DNA from: an uncultured Spirochaetales bacterium
GTDB taxonomy: Bacteria; Spirochaetota; Spirochaetia; Sphaerochaetales; Sphaerochaetaceae
Direction: 5' to 3'
Assembly: GCA_949292445.1 (NCBI GenBank)
Contig: CASEZU010000112.1
Coordinates: 1-26,055, forward strand
Length of the DNA: 26,055 bases
Position numbers and translations under genes: made by a program. Below, in pieces: positions 12,859-21,409 of this stretch. Position 1 is the stretch's first letter. Each line of letters opens with the position of its first letter. A model generated the notes under the pieces. It was not told the DNA's origin. It worked only from the letters and a program-made list of their open reading frames with translations, and ran no database searches.

Positions 12859-14172
12859 ATGGACGAGATCATCAGATACAGGACATTCCTCGACAGAGGC
12901 AAGACAGAACGCGAATGCATCAGCGAGATAATAAGAATGGCGGAGGAGCACGGATTCAGGAACATAGAGGACACATCTGCCCTGAAGCCGGGAGACAAGG
13001 TCTACTACGTGCAGTATTCCAAGTCGGTGGCCCTCTTCCGCATAGGCAGGGAACCGCTCGAGAAAGGAATGAACATCCTGGGTGCCCATATAGATTCGCC
13101 GAGGCTCGACGTGAAGATGAATCCGCTCTATGAGAGCGACGGGATCGTGTATCTGGACACCCATTATTACGGGGGGATCAAGAAGTATCAGTGGGTGACG
13201 CTGCCGCTGGCAATACACGGAGTCGTCGTGCGCAAGGATGGAGAGAGGAAGGAGATATGCCTCGGAGAGGATGATGATATGGCATTCTGCATCTCCGATA
13301 TCCTTCCTCACATGGCCCAGGAGCAGATGAAGAAGACAGCCTCAGAGTTCATTCCGGGAGAGGATCTCGATCTGATCGTCGGTCTCAGCGGGGAAACCGG
13401 CGAAGGCTCAAAGGACAAGGGCAAGGAGAGGATTCTCTCCATCCTCGCAGAAACCGCGGGGATTGATGAGAAGGACTTCCAGAGCGCGGAACTCGAGATA
13501 GTGCCAGCCGGCAGGGCGAAGATGATGGGCCTCGACAGATCGATGGTCTTGGCCTACGGACAGGATGACAGGGTCTGTGCCTTCACCTCCCTCGATGCGT
13601 TCCTCGATGCAGATAACTGCGAGAGGACGGGATGCTGCGTTCTCGTGGACAAGGAAGAGATAGGTTCCACAGGCGCCACGGGCATGGACAGCGTCTTCCT
13701 CGAGAATGCCGCTGCTGAGGTTCTCGCAAGATGCGGAGGATACGACGGACTGTCGCTGCGGCGCATGATGAGGAATTCATATATGCTCTCAAGCGATGTC
13801 AATGCAGCATATGATCCGCTGAATGCCTCGCTTTATGACAGGAAGAACGCATCAGAGCTCGGAGGCGGCGTGGTCTTCAACAAATACACAGGATCCAGAG
13901 GAAAGTCGGGAGCCTCGGATGCGAATGCTGAATTCATCGCCGTGCTCAGGAAAGCGATGGATGATGCCTGTGTCAGATACCAGATGTCCGAAATGGGCAG
14001 GGTCGACACAGGCGGAGGCGGAACGATCGCTAAATTCGCAGCATACTACGGCATGCAGGTGATCGACTGCGGAGTGGCAGTCCTCTCAATGCATTCGCCA
14101 TGGGAGATAACGGCTGTCAGCGACATTCTCTCAGCGAAGGACTGCTACAGGGCATTTCTCAGGATCTGCTGA
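12859..14172 (+). CDS. M18 family aminopeptidase
   Basis: A 437-residue metallo-aminopeptidase of family M18 (aspartyl aminopeptidase/ApeA-like). It uses two zinc ions and works in the cytosol as a large oligomer on N-terminal residues of peptides. Metal and catalytic motifs appear in order: GAHIDSPRLD (His77), YGQDDRVCAF, VDKEEIGSTGATG (adjacent Glu pair), SSDVNAAYDP and, near the end, VAVLSMHSPWE. There is no signal peptide. ATG 12859 has an excellent GGAGGAAAGAG just upstream. An ATG at 12846 overlaps that site and is out of frame. Length is usual for bacterial M18 enzymes. Confidence 0.95.
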   Translation: MDEIIRYRTFLDRGKTERECISEIIRMAEEHGFRNIEDTSALKPGDKVYYVQYSKSVALFRIGREPLEKGMNILGAHIDSPRLDVKMNPLYESDGIVYLDTHYYGGIKKYQWVTLPLAIHGVVVRKDGERKEICLGEDDDMAFCISDILPHMAQEQMKKTASEFIPGEDLDLIVGLSGETGEGSKDKGKERILSILAETAGIDEKDFQSAELEIVPAGRAKMMGLDRSMVLAYGQDDRVCAFTSLDAFLDADNCERTGCCVLVDKEEIGSTGATGMDSVFLENAAAEVLARCGGYDGLSLRRMMRNSYMLSSDVNAAYDPLNASLYDRKNASELGGGVVFNKYTGSRGKSGASDANAEFIAVLRKAMDDACVRYQMSEMGRVDTGGGGTIAKFAAYYGMQVIDCGVAVLSMHSPWEITAVSDILSAKDCYRAFLRIC

Positions 14173-14228
14173 CACAGTTTCTTCCGGAAATACACCATTT
14201 CTACTCACTCCCGCCATTGATCATGGGT

Positions 14229-14234
14229 TATGAT
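14229..14234 (+). promoter_or_regulatory. -10 hexamer of the lipoprotein gene
   Basis: TATGAT ends 6 nt before ATG 14241 and there is no Shine-Dalgarno sequence, so this may be another leaderless gene. No good -35 is visible at 16-18 bp. A near-repeat ATTGATCATGG / ATTGATCCATGG surrounds it. Confidence 0.35.
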
Positions 14235-14240
14235 TGATCC

Positions 14241-14861
14241 ATGGGAAGAGGAATAGTTACAGCCGCGGCGGTGCTCATGCTCCTGGCCGCGGCAACCGGC
14301 TGCGATCTTTCCTCAGTATTCGGAGGTTCCGCCGCTTTCGTGAATAACTCCAATGCCGAGGTTGCCGTGACAATGCCTGTGAACGGATACTGCGAGACAA
14401 TAGCTGCCCGGAGCACAGGCTCCCCTGTCTCCATAAGTCCGGATGAGATAGAGAACGGGAATATAACGCTGGAGCTGGAGGGGATCTATTACTACAGCAG
14501 CGAACGAGAATACGCGGTACGGAGCCAGGAGATAACGCTTGACCCGGACTGTGCCTGGCTGAAGATCATCAACAGCACCGGATCTTCCCTGAGCGCCATA
14601 TCGCTCAGCGGAGCCGGAGCTGACAGCTATCCGAGAGCTGAACAGGATTTCCAGGCCCAGGAAGCCCAAAGCGCAGCCGAGAATGCGGCGATATACATCC
14701 CGATGCCGGAAAGCGAGGGAGATGGAAAGAGAATCTCCCTCTCATTCAGCGCAGATGGCACTGGGCATACAGCTGTCATAACAGGCCTCACACTGCAGCA
14801 CGGCACGACTAAGGAGCTGCAGCTTGTCAGGAAAGACGGGGACTACTCGCTCCAGCCCTGA
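14241..14861 (+). CDS. Predicted lipoprotein of unknown function
   Basis: A 206-residue exported protein. A hydrophobic signal (GIVTAAAVLMLLAAAT) ends in a lipobox AATGC with the acylated Cys at about residue 21. The rest looks like beta-rich, Ser/Gly/Glu-containing repeats of the kind NxSxxEVAVTMPVNGYCETI and TGSSLSAISLSG, with no known catalytic motif. It probably faces the periplasm. I do not recognise the family. Its end overlaps the convergent thpR gene by 19 nt. There is no ribosome site in front of ATG 14241, and a -10-like hexamer is 6 nt upstream. Confidence 0.8.
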   Translation: MGRGIVTAAAVLMLLAAATGCDLSSVFGGSAAFVNNSNAEVAVTMPVNGYCETIAARSTGSPVSISPDEIENGNITLELEGIYYYSSEREYAVRSQEITLDPDCAWLKIINSTGSSLSAISLSGAGADSYPRAEQDFQAQEAQSAAENAAIYIPMPESEGDGKRISLSFSADGTGHTAVITGLTLQHGTTKELQLVRKDGDYSLQP

Positions 14862-15376
14862 CCCGGACCAGATGAGAAGAGCTCCGAATAGATCATTCCA
14901 TGCTCCGACCGCTCGGAAAGCATCAGCGAAATGGAACTGACGCATGCCGTGACGGGCTCGATACGCCCTGACCTGCAGCTTGAGATGACACGGCGGCCCA
15001 GTGTCACATGCGGCCTGTACTTCCTCTTCTCCAGACTCAGGCCGCGCTTGAGAAGCTGCCTGTGAAGACTGCCCTGCATCGTCATGAGCTCCTCGCTCTC
15101 ATCCGCACCGGCCCACCATATATCGCCGTCAGGGCGCTGGAAAAATCCGATGCGGCTGAAACTGACCTGAAACGGCTTGAAGGCCACGGCATCCATTGCC
15201 TCTTCTGCGGCTCTTCTCTCCGGAAGACCGCATTCACCGAGGAATTCGAGAGTCAGATGGAGATTCGGCCGCGGAGTGAATGACCCCGCAGCCGACTCAT
15301 CATGAAGCGCGTCACGGATGGCGGCGAGCCTGTCCACGACAGCTTCCGGGAAAAGAACCGCTATGAAAAGCCTCAT
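14843..15376 (-). CDS. thpR: RNA 2',3'-cyclic phosphodiesterase (2H family)
   Basis: A 177-residue 2H phosphoesterase of the ThpR/LigT type, able to open 2',3'-cyclic phosphate ends of RNA. The two catalytic HxTx motifs are HLTL (about 40-43) and HVTL (about 125-128), in the usual spacing. The start MRLFIAVLFP is typical. GGAGG lies just upstream of ATG 15376 and only 6 nt separate it from the symporter stop codon, so it is the second gene of that operon. Its 3' end overlaps the lipoprotein gene in the convergent direction. The physiological substrate in bacteria is uncertain. Confidence 0.92.
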   Translation of the reverse strand: MRLFIAVLFPEAVVDRLAAIRDALHDESAAGSFTPRPNLHLTLEFLGECGLPERRAAEEAMDAVAFKPFQVSFSRIGFFQRPDGDIWWAGADESEELMTMQGSLHRQLLKRGLSLEKRKYRPHVTLGRRVISSCRSGRIEPVTACVSSISLMLSERSEHGMIYSELFSSGPGQGWSE

Positions 15377-15382
15377 TCCCTC

Positions 15383-16849
15383 CTATCTCTCCTCTGCCTC
15401 GAGCCTCTTCTTCTCAGCTTCTGTGAGGAATGCGGACGGAGCCGGATCGATGCCCATCTTCCACTCTATCGCATTGACGATGAAGAATGTCACGGTGCCG
15501 ACCGCACAGCCGAAGACAACGGGGAGTATTCCGAGATAGAAATCTCCGCCGGAGAGTATCTGCCAGACAACTACGCCGATCGTTCCCGTGATGATCGATA
15601 TCTGTCCCGAGTGCTTTGTAGCCCTGGGGATCACCATGCCGAGTCCGTAAGCGGCAAACGGGCCGGCGCACCTGATCGCGAAGGCGAATGTGTTCATCGT
15701 GACGATATTGATCTGCATCAGGGAAATGAACATCGCGATGGCACAGAAGATGACATTGCAGGTCCTCGTCCAGAAGATCATACCCTTGTCTGAGAGGGCC
15801 TTGGCCCTGCTGCTGTAATGGATCATGATGTCGTTCATGAACATCGTGGACATGCAGAGGAGGTTCGAATCAGCGGAGGACATTGTAGCCGAGATGATGG
15901 CCGCAGAGACAACACCGGTAATGATAGTCGGAGCGAAATGCTCTGTCACAGCCATCATTGCCGTGGGTCCTGTGATACCGGCTATCTGATCCTTCATGGC
16001 AAGAGCCGCGAGGCCGAGCAGCGTCGGGAATACAGCCATTGCAGCCATGAGAACACCGGAAAGAAGAGAAGCGCGGAATGCTGTCTTCTCATCCTTGGCA
16101 CTCTCGAAACGGCTTATCATCTCGGGGCCGGAGAGGAAGGTGCAGAAATAATTGAAGATGTATCCGATTATGACCACCCAGCCTATCTTCGTGGGATCGA
16201 GCTGCTCTCCGGGGAGCTTGGCCGAGATCGCCTCCCAGCCGCCGCAGCCGCTGAGGACTATAGGAGTCGCCACCGCAAGGCCGACGAGAATGATTATGAA
16301 CTGCACGAGATCAGACACCTGGTCAGCGATCATGCCTCCGAGCGTCGTGTACAGGATTATTATCACACCGGCGATGATGAGACAGACATTCATCGGAATG
16401 CCTGTGAGCGTTGCCACAACCGAGCCTGAAGCGGCAACCTGTGATGATGTCAAGCAGAAAAGCGCGAGGATGTTGAGAACTGCGGAGAAGACAGAACTGC
16501 CCTTGCCGAATCTCCTTCCGATGACCTCCGGAATCGTGACGGCCATTGTCTTGCGGATACGCGGAGCAAAATACGCAAGCGGTATCATTGCAACCGATGC
16601 CGCGAGGACATACCAGATGGCGCTCATTCCCCATGTGCCGAAGGCTTTGTCAGCAAGTCCTGTTGTGGAACCGCCTCCGATGTTGTTGGCCGATAGTGAG
16701 AAGGCGACCATGAAAAGGCCCATCCTTCTTCCAGCAAGCATGTAGTCGCTGCTTGTCTTTATCTTGAGCTTTCCGACAACAAAGCCGATAAGCAGCATGC
16801 CTAGGAGATAGCATGCGACGATAATGAGTGCACCGGAGTTTATGTCCAT
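15383..16849 (-). CDS. Sodium:solute symporter family transporter
   Basis: A 488-residue SSS-family transporter with about thirteen membrane helices. The N-terminal SSDYMLAGRRMG segment and the following FSLSANNIGGGSTTGLADKAF are classic for the family. ISATMSSADSNLLCMSTMFMNDI in the second half is the conserved Na+-site helix. The substrate could be a sugar, amino acid, pantothenate or similar; sequence alone does not tell. The cytoplasmic C-terminus is short and charged. ATG 16849 is preceded by AAGGAGGG. A possible -10 (TATCAT on the minus strand, 16872-16877) lies upstream with no good -35. thpR follows in the same operon. Confidence 0.9.
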   Translation of the reverse strand: MDINSGALIIVACYLLGMLLIGFVVGKLKIKTSSDYMLAGRRMGLFMVAFSLSANNIGGGSTTGLADKAFGTWGMSAIWYVLAASVAMIPLAYFAPRIRKTMAVTIPEVIGRRFGKGSSVFSAVLNILALFCLTSSQVAASGSVVATLTGIPMNVCLIIAGVIIILYTTLGGMIADQVSDLVQFIIILVGLAVATPIVLSGCGGWEAISAKLPGEQLDPTKIGWVVIIGYIFNYFCTFLSGPEMISRFESAKDEKTAFRASLLSGVLMAAMAVFPTLLGLAALAMKDQIAGITGPTAMMAVTEHFAPTIITGVVSAAIISATMSSADSNLLCMSTMFMNDIMIHYSSRAKALSDKGMIFWTRTCNVIFCAIAMFISLMQINIVTMNTFAFAIRCAGPFAAYGLGMVIPRATKHSGQISIITGTIGVVVWQILSGGDFYLGILPVVFGCAVGTVTFFIVNAIEWKMGIDPAPSAFLTEAEKKRLEAEER

Positions 16850-16893
16850 AGCGCTCCCTCCTTTTCTGAATATGATAACACAGGTGCTCTGGA

Positions 16894-16922
16894 TTGACTG
16901 CTGCGGCTAAATGGAGTACCTT
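16894..16922 (+). promoter_or_regulatory. Promoter of the rubredoxin gene
   Basis: TTGACT (16894-16899), 17-bp spacer, weak TACCTT (16917-16922). The predicted start falls inside the Fur box. Confidence 0.4.
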
Positions 16923-16943
16923 ATTGATAACGATTATCAATAA
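16921..16943. promoter_or_regulatory. Near-consensus Fur-family box upstream of rubredoxin
   Basis: A perfect inverted repeat: left arm TTATTGATAA, central CGA, right arm TTATCAATAA. Its core TGATAAC-G-ATTATCA matches the 7-1-7 Fur box at 13 of 14 arm positions. It overlaps the -10 and the predicted start of the rubredoxin promoter and ends 12 nt before its ATG, an ideal repressor position. It is about 70 bp from the divergent symporter start and could affect that gene as well. Confidence 0.75.
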
Positions 16944-16955
16944 TGGAGGCTCATT

Positions 16956-17114
16956 ATGAAGAAGTATGTCTGCAATCTCTGCGGTTATGTCTACGATGAG
17001 GCCGCTGGCGACCCGGATAACGGAATCGCCCCCGGAACAAAGTGGGAAGATGTCCCCGAGGATTGGGTATGCCCGCTCTGCGGCGCCGGCAAGGAAGAGT
17101 TCTCTGCTGAGTGA
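16956..17114 (+). CDS. Rubredoxin
   Basis: A 52-residue one-iron electron carrier. The two iron-binding knuckles are CNLCGY (Cys6, Cys9) and CPLCGA (Cys39, Cys42). The middle has the expected [22 protein letters not shown]. In anaerobes rubredoxins pass electrons to superoxide reductase, rubrerythrin or flavodiiron proteins during oxygen and peroxide stress. A good GGAGG lies 6 nt before ATG 16956, and an intrinsic terminator follows, so the gene is a single-gene transcript. A very strong Fur-family operator overlaps the promoter, implying control by iron, peroxide or zinc sensing. Confidence 0.97.
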   Translation: MKKYVCNLCGYVYDEAAGDPDNGIAPGTKWEDVPEDWVCPLCGAGKEEFSAE

Positions 17115-17134
17115 TCCCGTCAAGGAGAAAGACC

Positions 17135-17167
17135 CGCTCTCATGCATCGCGTGGGAGCGTTTTTTTC
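17135..17167 (+). terminator. Intrinsic terminator of the rubredoxin gene
   Basis: Stem CGCTCTCA/TGGGAGCG (17135-17142 with 17152-17159, one G-T pair), a 9-nt loop and a run of seven T. Confidence 0.85.
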
Positions 17168-17168
17168 T

Positions 17169-17202
17169 CTAAAGGGCCCGGAGGATTCCTCCATCCAGGC
17201 CC
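17169..17202 (-). terminator. Probable terminator of glnN
   Basis: On the minus strand, outer arms GGGCC/GGCCC enclose a second stem GGAGG-AAT-CCTCC, starting about 10 nt after the glnN stop and followed by TTTAG. The T-run is short. Confidence 0.5.
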
Positions 17203-17211
17203 CGGGGAAGG

Positions 17212-19296
17212 TCATACATAGAAGAGCATCTCGCCGTAAGTAGGATATGGCCAGTTCTTCTGACCGACAATGAGTTCGAGGGAATCGCAGAATCCCCTGA
17301 CATTGTCCATAAGAGGAATCACCGTATTCCTGTAGAAGTGGGCAAGCGGAGACCCTGTATAATCCGCAGCGAAAGCGACTGCTTTCTCAAGCTCCCTCAC
17401 AGCCCGGTACAGGTCATTCTCAAGCCCCTCTGTCTCGGCAAGCCTCTCCGTCTCCGCATCCAGCTTCATCTCCGGGAGCGCTGCCTTCTTGGCCACGATT
17501 CCGGCAGCTATCGCATTCGAGAACTCCATCACGGCAGGCAGGACCTGCTTGTTGATCATATCAATCATGGTGAGCGCCTCGATATGGATCGTCTTGGAAT
17601 ATTCATCATTGAGGATCTCGTAGCGCGAATGAAGCTCGACGGAGCTGTAGATGCCGAATTCGCTGAACAAGTCTATGTTCTTGGGAGCAAGAAGCGTGTC
17701 ATAGGCATCGGGCGAGGATGAAAGGTTCATCAGTCCCCTCCTCTCTGCCTCCTCCACCCACTCCGGCGAGTAGTTGTTGCCGTTGAATACGATCCGCTTG
17801 TGCGCTATATACGTGTCGCGTACAAGATCATTCACAGCAGCAGTGAAATCACTGGCTTTCGAAAGCACATCATAGAAGCCCTTGAGTTCCTTGGCCACGA
17901 TCGTGTTGAGGACAGTATTCGGCTCAGCCACGGAGAATGAGGAGCCGAGCATTCTGAACTCGAACTTGTTTCCCGTGAATGCGAACGGGCTTGTCCTGTT
18001 GCGGTCGGTGGTGTCCTTGGGAATTGCCGGCAGGACATGGACGCCAAGCTGCATCTTCTCCTTCGTTCTTCCTGCGACCGGCTTGCCTTCCGCAATGGCC
18101 TCCAGTATTTCAGTAAGCTCATCGCCGAGGAAGACGGAGACAATGGCAGGAGGTGCCTCATTGGCTCCGAGCCTGTGGTCGTTGCCGGCCGAGGCCACCG
18201 ACATCCTCAGCAGATCCTGATACTCATCGACAGCCTTCAGCACGGCCACGAGGAAAAGGAGGAACTGGGCATTGTCCTTGGGGCTGTCACCGGGCTCAAG
18301 GAGGTTTGTGCCCTTATCGGTAGAGAGGGACCAGTTGTTGTGCTTTCCCGATCCGTTCACGCCTGCAAACGGCTTCTCATGCAGAAGGCAGGCAAACCCA
18401 TGGCGCTCAGCCACCTTCTTCATTATCTCCATCGTGAGCTGGTTGTTATCAACGGCAATGTTCGTAGTCGTGAAAACTGGGGCCAGCTCATGCTGGCAGG
18501 GCGCGACCTCATTGTGAGAGGTCTTGGCATAGATGCCGAGCTTCCAGAGCTCGCGGTCAAGATCCTGCATATACTCAGACACGCGGGTGCGGAGGGCTCC
18601 GAAATAATGGTCCTCCATCTCCTGTCCCTTCGGTGCTCTTGCGCCGAGGAGCGTGCGGCCTGTGTAGATGAGATCCTTGCGCTTCGCGTAATCCTTCTTG
18701 TCGATGAGGAAGTACTCCTGTTCCGGCCCGACTGTGGTTATGACGCGGCGGGCATCCGTTCCGAAGAGCTTCAGGATCTTCAGCGCCTCAGCAGAAAGGG
18801 CCTCCATGCTCCTCAGGAGAGGTGTCTTCTTGTCCAGAACCTCTCCTGAATAGGAACAGAACGCAGTCGGGATGCACAGCGTCTCATCCTTGATGAACGC
18901 ATAGCTCGTGGGATCCCATGCGGTATATCCGCGGGCCTCGAATGTGGCGCGGAGACCGCCGGAGGGGAATGATGAGGCATCGGGCTCTCCCTTTATGAGC
19001 TCCTTGCCGGAGAATTCCAGAAGCACCTTGCCGCCATCCGCCGGAGCGATGAAAGCCTCATGCTTCTCAGCCGTTATGCCGGTCATCGGTTGGAACCAGT
19101 GGGTGTAATGGGTGCATCCTTTCTCGATCGCCCAGTTCTTCATTGCATTTGCCACGGAGTTTGCGACATTTATGTCAAGATCCTTGCCCTCATCGACCGT
19201 GCGTCTCAGGGCTTTGTAGATATCCTTGGGAAGCCTCTCCCTCATGACTTCGTCGTTGAAGACCAGCGAACCGAAGTAATCTGCCACTGTTTCCAT
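17212..19296 (-). CDS. glnN: Glutamine synthetase type III
   Basis: A 694-residue GSIII enzyme, which joins ammonia to glutamate with ATP. Size and motifs fit GSIII: the start [46 protein letters not shown], and [20 protein letters not shown], followed by a long C-terminal helical region with MEFSNAI. GSIII forms dodecamers and is common in Bacteroidetes, some Clostridia and spirochaetes. ATG 19296 is preceded by GGAGGGA and starts where family members start; the open frame runs further upstream only through the leader. The leader carries a strong promoter and then an intrinsic terminator, so expression probably needs antitermination. It is divergent from glnA and the ANTAR regulator. Confidence 0.95.
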   Translation of the reverse strand: METVADYFGSLVFNDEVMRERLPKDIYKALRRTVDEGKDLDINVANSVANAMKNWAIEKGCTHYTHWFQPMTGITAEKHEAFIAPADGGKVLLEFSGKELIKGEPDASSFPSGGLRATFEARGYTAWDPTSYAFIKDETLCIPTAFCSYSGEVLDKKTPLLRSMEALSAEALKILKLFGTDARRVITTVGPEQEYFLIDKKDYAKRKDLIYTGRTLLGARAPKGQEMEDHYFGALRTRVSEYMQDLDRELWKLGIYAKTSHNEVAPCQHELAPVFTTTNIAVDNNQLTMEIMKKVAERHGFACLLHEKPFAGVNGSGKHNNWSLSTDKGTNLLEPGDSPKDNAQFLLFLVAVLKAVDEYQDLLRMSVASAGNDHRLGANEAPPAIVSVFLGDELTEILEAIAEGKPVAGRTKEKMQLGVHVLPAIPKDTTDRNRTSPFAFTGNKFEFRMLGSSFSVAEPNTVLNTIVAKELKGFYDVLSKASDFTAAVNDLVRDTYIAHKRIVFNGNNYSPEWVEEAERRGLMNLSSSPDAYDTLLAPKNIDLFSEFGIYSSVELHSRYEILNDEYSKTIHIEALTMIDMINKQVLPAVMEFSNAIAAGIVAKKAALPEMKLDAETERLAETEGLENDLYRAVRELEKAVAFAADYTGSPLAHFYRNTVIPLMDNVRGFCDSLELIVGQKNWPYPTYGEMLFYV

Positions 19297-19318
19297 AAGA
19301 ATCCCTCCAGAAACTATC

Positions 19319-19352
19319 AAAAAAGGGTGCTGCAGTACTGCCTGCAACACCC
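19319..19352 (-). terminator. Terminator (attenuator) in the glnN leader
   Basis: Minus strand: GGGTGTTGCAG, 6-nt loop GCAGTA, CTGCAGCACCC, then six T. The 11-bp stem has one G-T pair. It begins about 8 nt after the predicted transcription start and ends about 23 nt before the glnN ATG, with the ribosome site downstream. Read-through is therefore required to make GSIII. The hexanucleotide loop has G at position 4, as in ANTAR-target hairpins, but G rather than A at position 1. Confidence 0.85.
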
Positions 19353-19366
19353 TCGTTGTTGCCATT

Positions 19367-19395
19367 GTTATATCGGAACGGCGGAGTATAGTCAA
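19367..19395 (-). promoter_or_regulatory. Promoter of glnN
   Basis: Minus strand: TTGACT (19390-19395), 17-bp spacer, TATAAC (19367-19372). The predicted start is near 19360. Confidence 0.7.
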
Positions 19396-19479
19396 CACCA
19401 GTGCCCCGGGCTTATCTGATGAAAGCAACAGAGCATCTTGATGAAACCTCATCATTCCGTATATTCTCATTCCGTTGAC

Positions 19480-19505
19480 AAAGGCGTCAGGAAGCTGAGG
19501 CCTTT
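19480..19505 (+). other. Hairpin in the glnA upstream region
   Basis: AAAGGC...GCCTTT enclose TCAG-GAAG-CTGA, with one G-G mismatch: about ten pairs in all. The plus-strand tail is CTCTCCC. A TTGACA (19475-19480) abuts it, but no -10 follows at 16-18 bp. It may be a weak terminator or an RNA regulatory element in front of glnA, which otherwise shows no clear promoter here. Confidence 0.4.
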
Positions 19506-19575
19506 CTCTCCCGGTATCCGGTGTGCATGAAAGAATCAGCGATTCCTGGCAGCTTTCACACTCAGCGAGGTGGCT

Positions 19576-20838
19576 ATGACCGGATACAGCAAGAAGGATG
19601 TCCTATCCTATGCAAGCGAGAACAGCGTACGTTTCGTGCGCCTTTCATTCTGTGATATCTTCGGACAGCTGAAGAATGTCTCCATCTCGGCAAGCGAGCT
19701 AGAGCGGGCCTTTGACGAGGGGATAAGATTCGATGCATCCGCCATCAGGGGATTCCTGAACGTGGAGGACTCCGACCTCCTGCTCTTCCCGGACCCAGAC
19801 ACGCTCTCCGTTCTCCCGTGGAGACCAACCGAACACGGACGCGTCACGAGGCTCTACTGCAGCATCATGCATCCTGACATGACACCGTTCGAGGGCGATG
19901 CAAGATATCTGCTGAAAAACCTCGAGAGGAAACTCCTGAAAGAAGGCCTCCCGATGCTCGCCGGTACGGAGTGCGAGTTCTATCTCTTCAATCTTGATGA
20001 CAGCGGCAACCCTACCCTCAATCCGATGGATCAGGCCGGCTATCTTGATGTCGCGCCGATGGACAAGGGGGAGAACCTCAGGAGGGAGATATCCCTGATG
20101 CTGGAGGAGATGGGAATATACATCGAGACCAGCCATCATGAGAAAGGCCCGGGGCAGAATGAGGTAGCGTTCAGGCCCTCTTCCCTCCTCGGGGCGGCAG
20201 ACGACGTCATAACATTCAAGTCTGCGGTCAAGATGCTCGCATACCGTTCCGGACTCTATGCCTCGTTCCTGCCGAAACCGCTTTTCGATGAATCAGGTTC
20301 CGGCTTCCACATCAGCCTCTCATGCCACAGGAGCGGGGAAACATTCGACTCAATTAAGGAGAATATGGCCGCAGGCATACTCAGGAGGATTCCAGAGATC
20401 ACTGTATTCCTCAATCCTGTCGCGAATTCCTACGACAGGCTCGGCTCTTTCGAAGCGCCAGGATCAATAAGCTGGGGAACGGGAAACAGGGGGCTCCTGA
20501 TAAGAATGCCGGAGACAAGGAACGAGGGAGCTAAGAGGCTCGAGGTCAGATCTGCTGACCCTTCATGCAATCCCTATCTTGCGCTGCTTCTCCTTTCAAG
20601 TGCTGCGGAGGAAGGAATCAGGGAAGATCTGAGATTCACAGATATCCGTACAGGAAAACTGCCTGAGAATCTCAAGGAAGCAATAAGCGAGGCTGAATCC
20701 TCCGCCTTCGTGCACTCACTGCTTCCTGAGCATCTTGTGGAATGCTTCCTGGATGCGAAGAGGGCTGACTGGGACACTGCGGCACGTTCCGGCTACCCGA
20801 AAGTGACGGCAAGGGACATGGAATTCCTGGTGACGTAA
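19576..20838 (+). CDS. glnA: Glutamine synthetase type I
   Basis: A 420-residue GSI. The beta-grasp domain is N-terminal (about 15-95). Catalytic motifs are [10 protein letters not shown] (129-138), [16 protein letters not shown] (185-200), GSGFHISLS (241-249), [23 protein letters not shown] and [18 protein letters not shown]. It is somewhat shorter than the ~440-470 residues of most GSI enzymes. I saw no clear adenylylation-loop match, in line with the clostridial-type GSI that sit beside ANTAR regulators. ATG 19576 has GCGAGG 5 nt upstream; an in-frame GTG at 19570 would overlap that site. The stop codon directly abuts the regulator's ATG, so the two are co-expressed. Confidence 0.93.
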   Translation: MTGYSKKDVLSYASENSVRFVRLSFCDIFGQLKNVSISASELERAFDEGIRFDASAIRGFLNVEDSDLLLFPDPDTLSVLPWRPTEHGRVTRLYCSIMHPDMTPFEGDARYLLKNLERKLLKEGLPMLAGTECEFYLFNLDDSGNPTLNPMDQAGYLDVAPMDKGENLRREISLMLEEMGIYIETSHHEKGPGQNEVAFRPSSLLGAADDVITFKSAVKMLAYRSGLYASFLPKPLFDESGSGFHISLSCHRSGETFDSIKENMAAGILRRIPEITVFLNPVANSYDRLGSFEAPGSISWGTGNRGLLIRMPETRNEGAKRLEVRSADPSCNPYLALLLLSSAAEEGIREDLRFTDIRTGKLPENLKEAISEAESSAFVHSLLPEHLVECFLDAKRADWDTAARSGYPKVTARDMEFLVT

Positions 20839-21399
20839 ATGAGAATACTGGCGGTTTCATCGACGGAGAAAAGCAGGGAGATGCTGAAAACCCTCCTGGA
20901 AGAAGGAGGAGTCTCCGTCTCACTCTCTCCGTCGGCAGCCGCCGCCCGGCGAAAGATACTTGATGAAGAGTGGGATGTAATCGTCATCAACTACCCTCTT
21001 CAGGATGAATCAGGCCTGGAACTTGCACACATGGCGGCTGAGGAAACAGAAGCTGCGGTCATCGTGCTGATGAGGCAGGAGGCCGTGCACCAGCTTTCAG
21101 GCCGGCTTGCGGAGGATGGAATACTCCCGGTGGAGAAACCTGTACTGCGGCAGGCTCTCATCTCAGCTCTCTCCCTGTCAGGATATGTCAGGGAAATCAG
21201 GGCTGCAGGAGAGAGGAAGGTACGCGACCTTGAGCGCCGGATCGAGGAGCTGAGGACAGTCAGCAAGGCAAAATGCGCTCTGGCCCTGAAAAAAGGAATG
21301 GAGGAGGAAGAGGCGCACAAATTCATAGAGCGCACCGCAATGGACAGGCGTATATCATTGCGGGATGCGGCTCTCTTCATTCTCCGTAACATGGAATAG
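20839..21399 (+). CDS. ANTAR-domain RNA-binding regulator with pseudo-receiver
   Basis: A 186-residue protein. Residues 1-115 look like a response-regulator receiver. The N-terminal acidic pair is replaced by Ser-Ser (AVSSTEKS), and the phospho-acceptor position is Asn51 ([16 protein letters not shown]) instead of Asp; Lys100 in VEKP is kept. A linking helix (about 116-140) leads to an ANTAR domain at ~126-183 ([50 protein letters not shown]). ANTAR domains bind paired hairpins in mRNA leaders and prevent termination (EutV, AmiR, NasR). Position between glnA and pyrG, and the terminator in the glnN leader, point to nitrogen-linked antitermination. Since phosphorylation seems excluded, the signal may be a partner protein or ligand. 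Confidence 0.9.
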   Translation: MRILAVSSTEKSREMLKTLLEEGGVSVSLSPSAAAARRKILDEEWDVIVINYPLQDESGLELAHMAAEETEAAVIVLMRQEAVHQLSGRLAEDGILPVEKPVLRQALISALSLSGYVREIRAAGERKVRDLERRIEELRTVSKAKCALALKKGMEEEEAHKFIERTAMDRRISLRDAALFILRNME

Positions 21400-21409
21400 C
21401 GAGGTGATT

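Noticed and set aside
18037..18849. Long open frame opposite glnN
   Set aside because: Antisense to a well-conserved enzyme, no recognisable motif, no ribosome site; a shadow of codon bias.
19297..19470. Upstream extension of glnN by 58 codons
   Set aside because: It runs through the promoter and terminator hairpin; family members start at METVADYF, and a ribosome site precedes ATG 19296.
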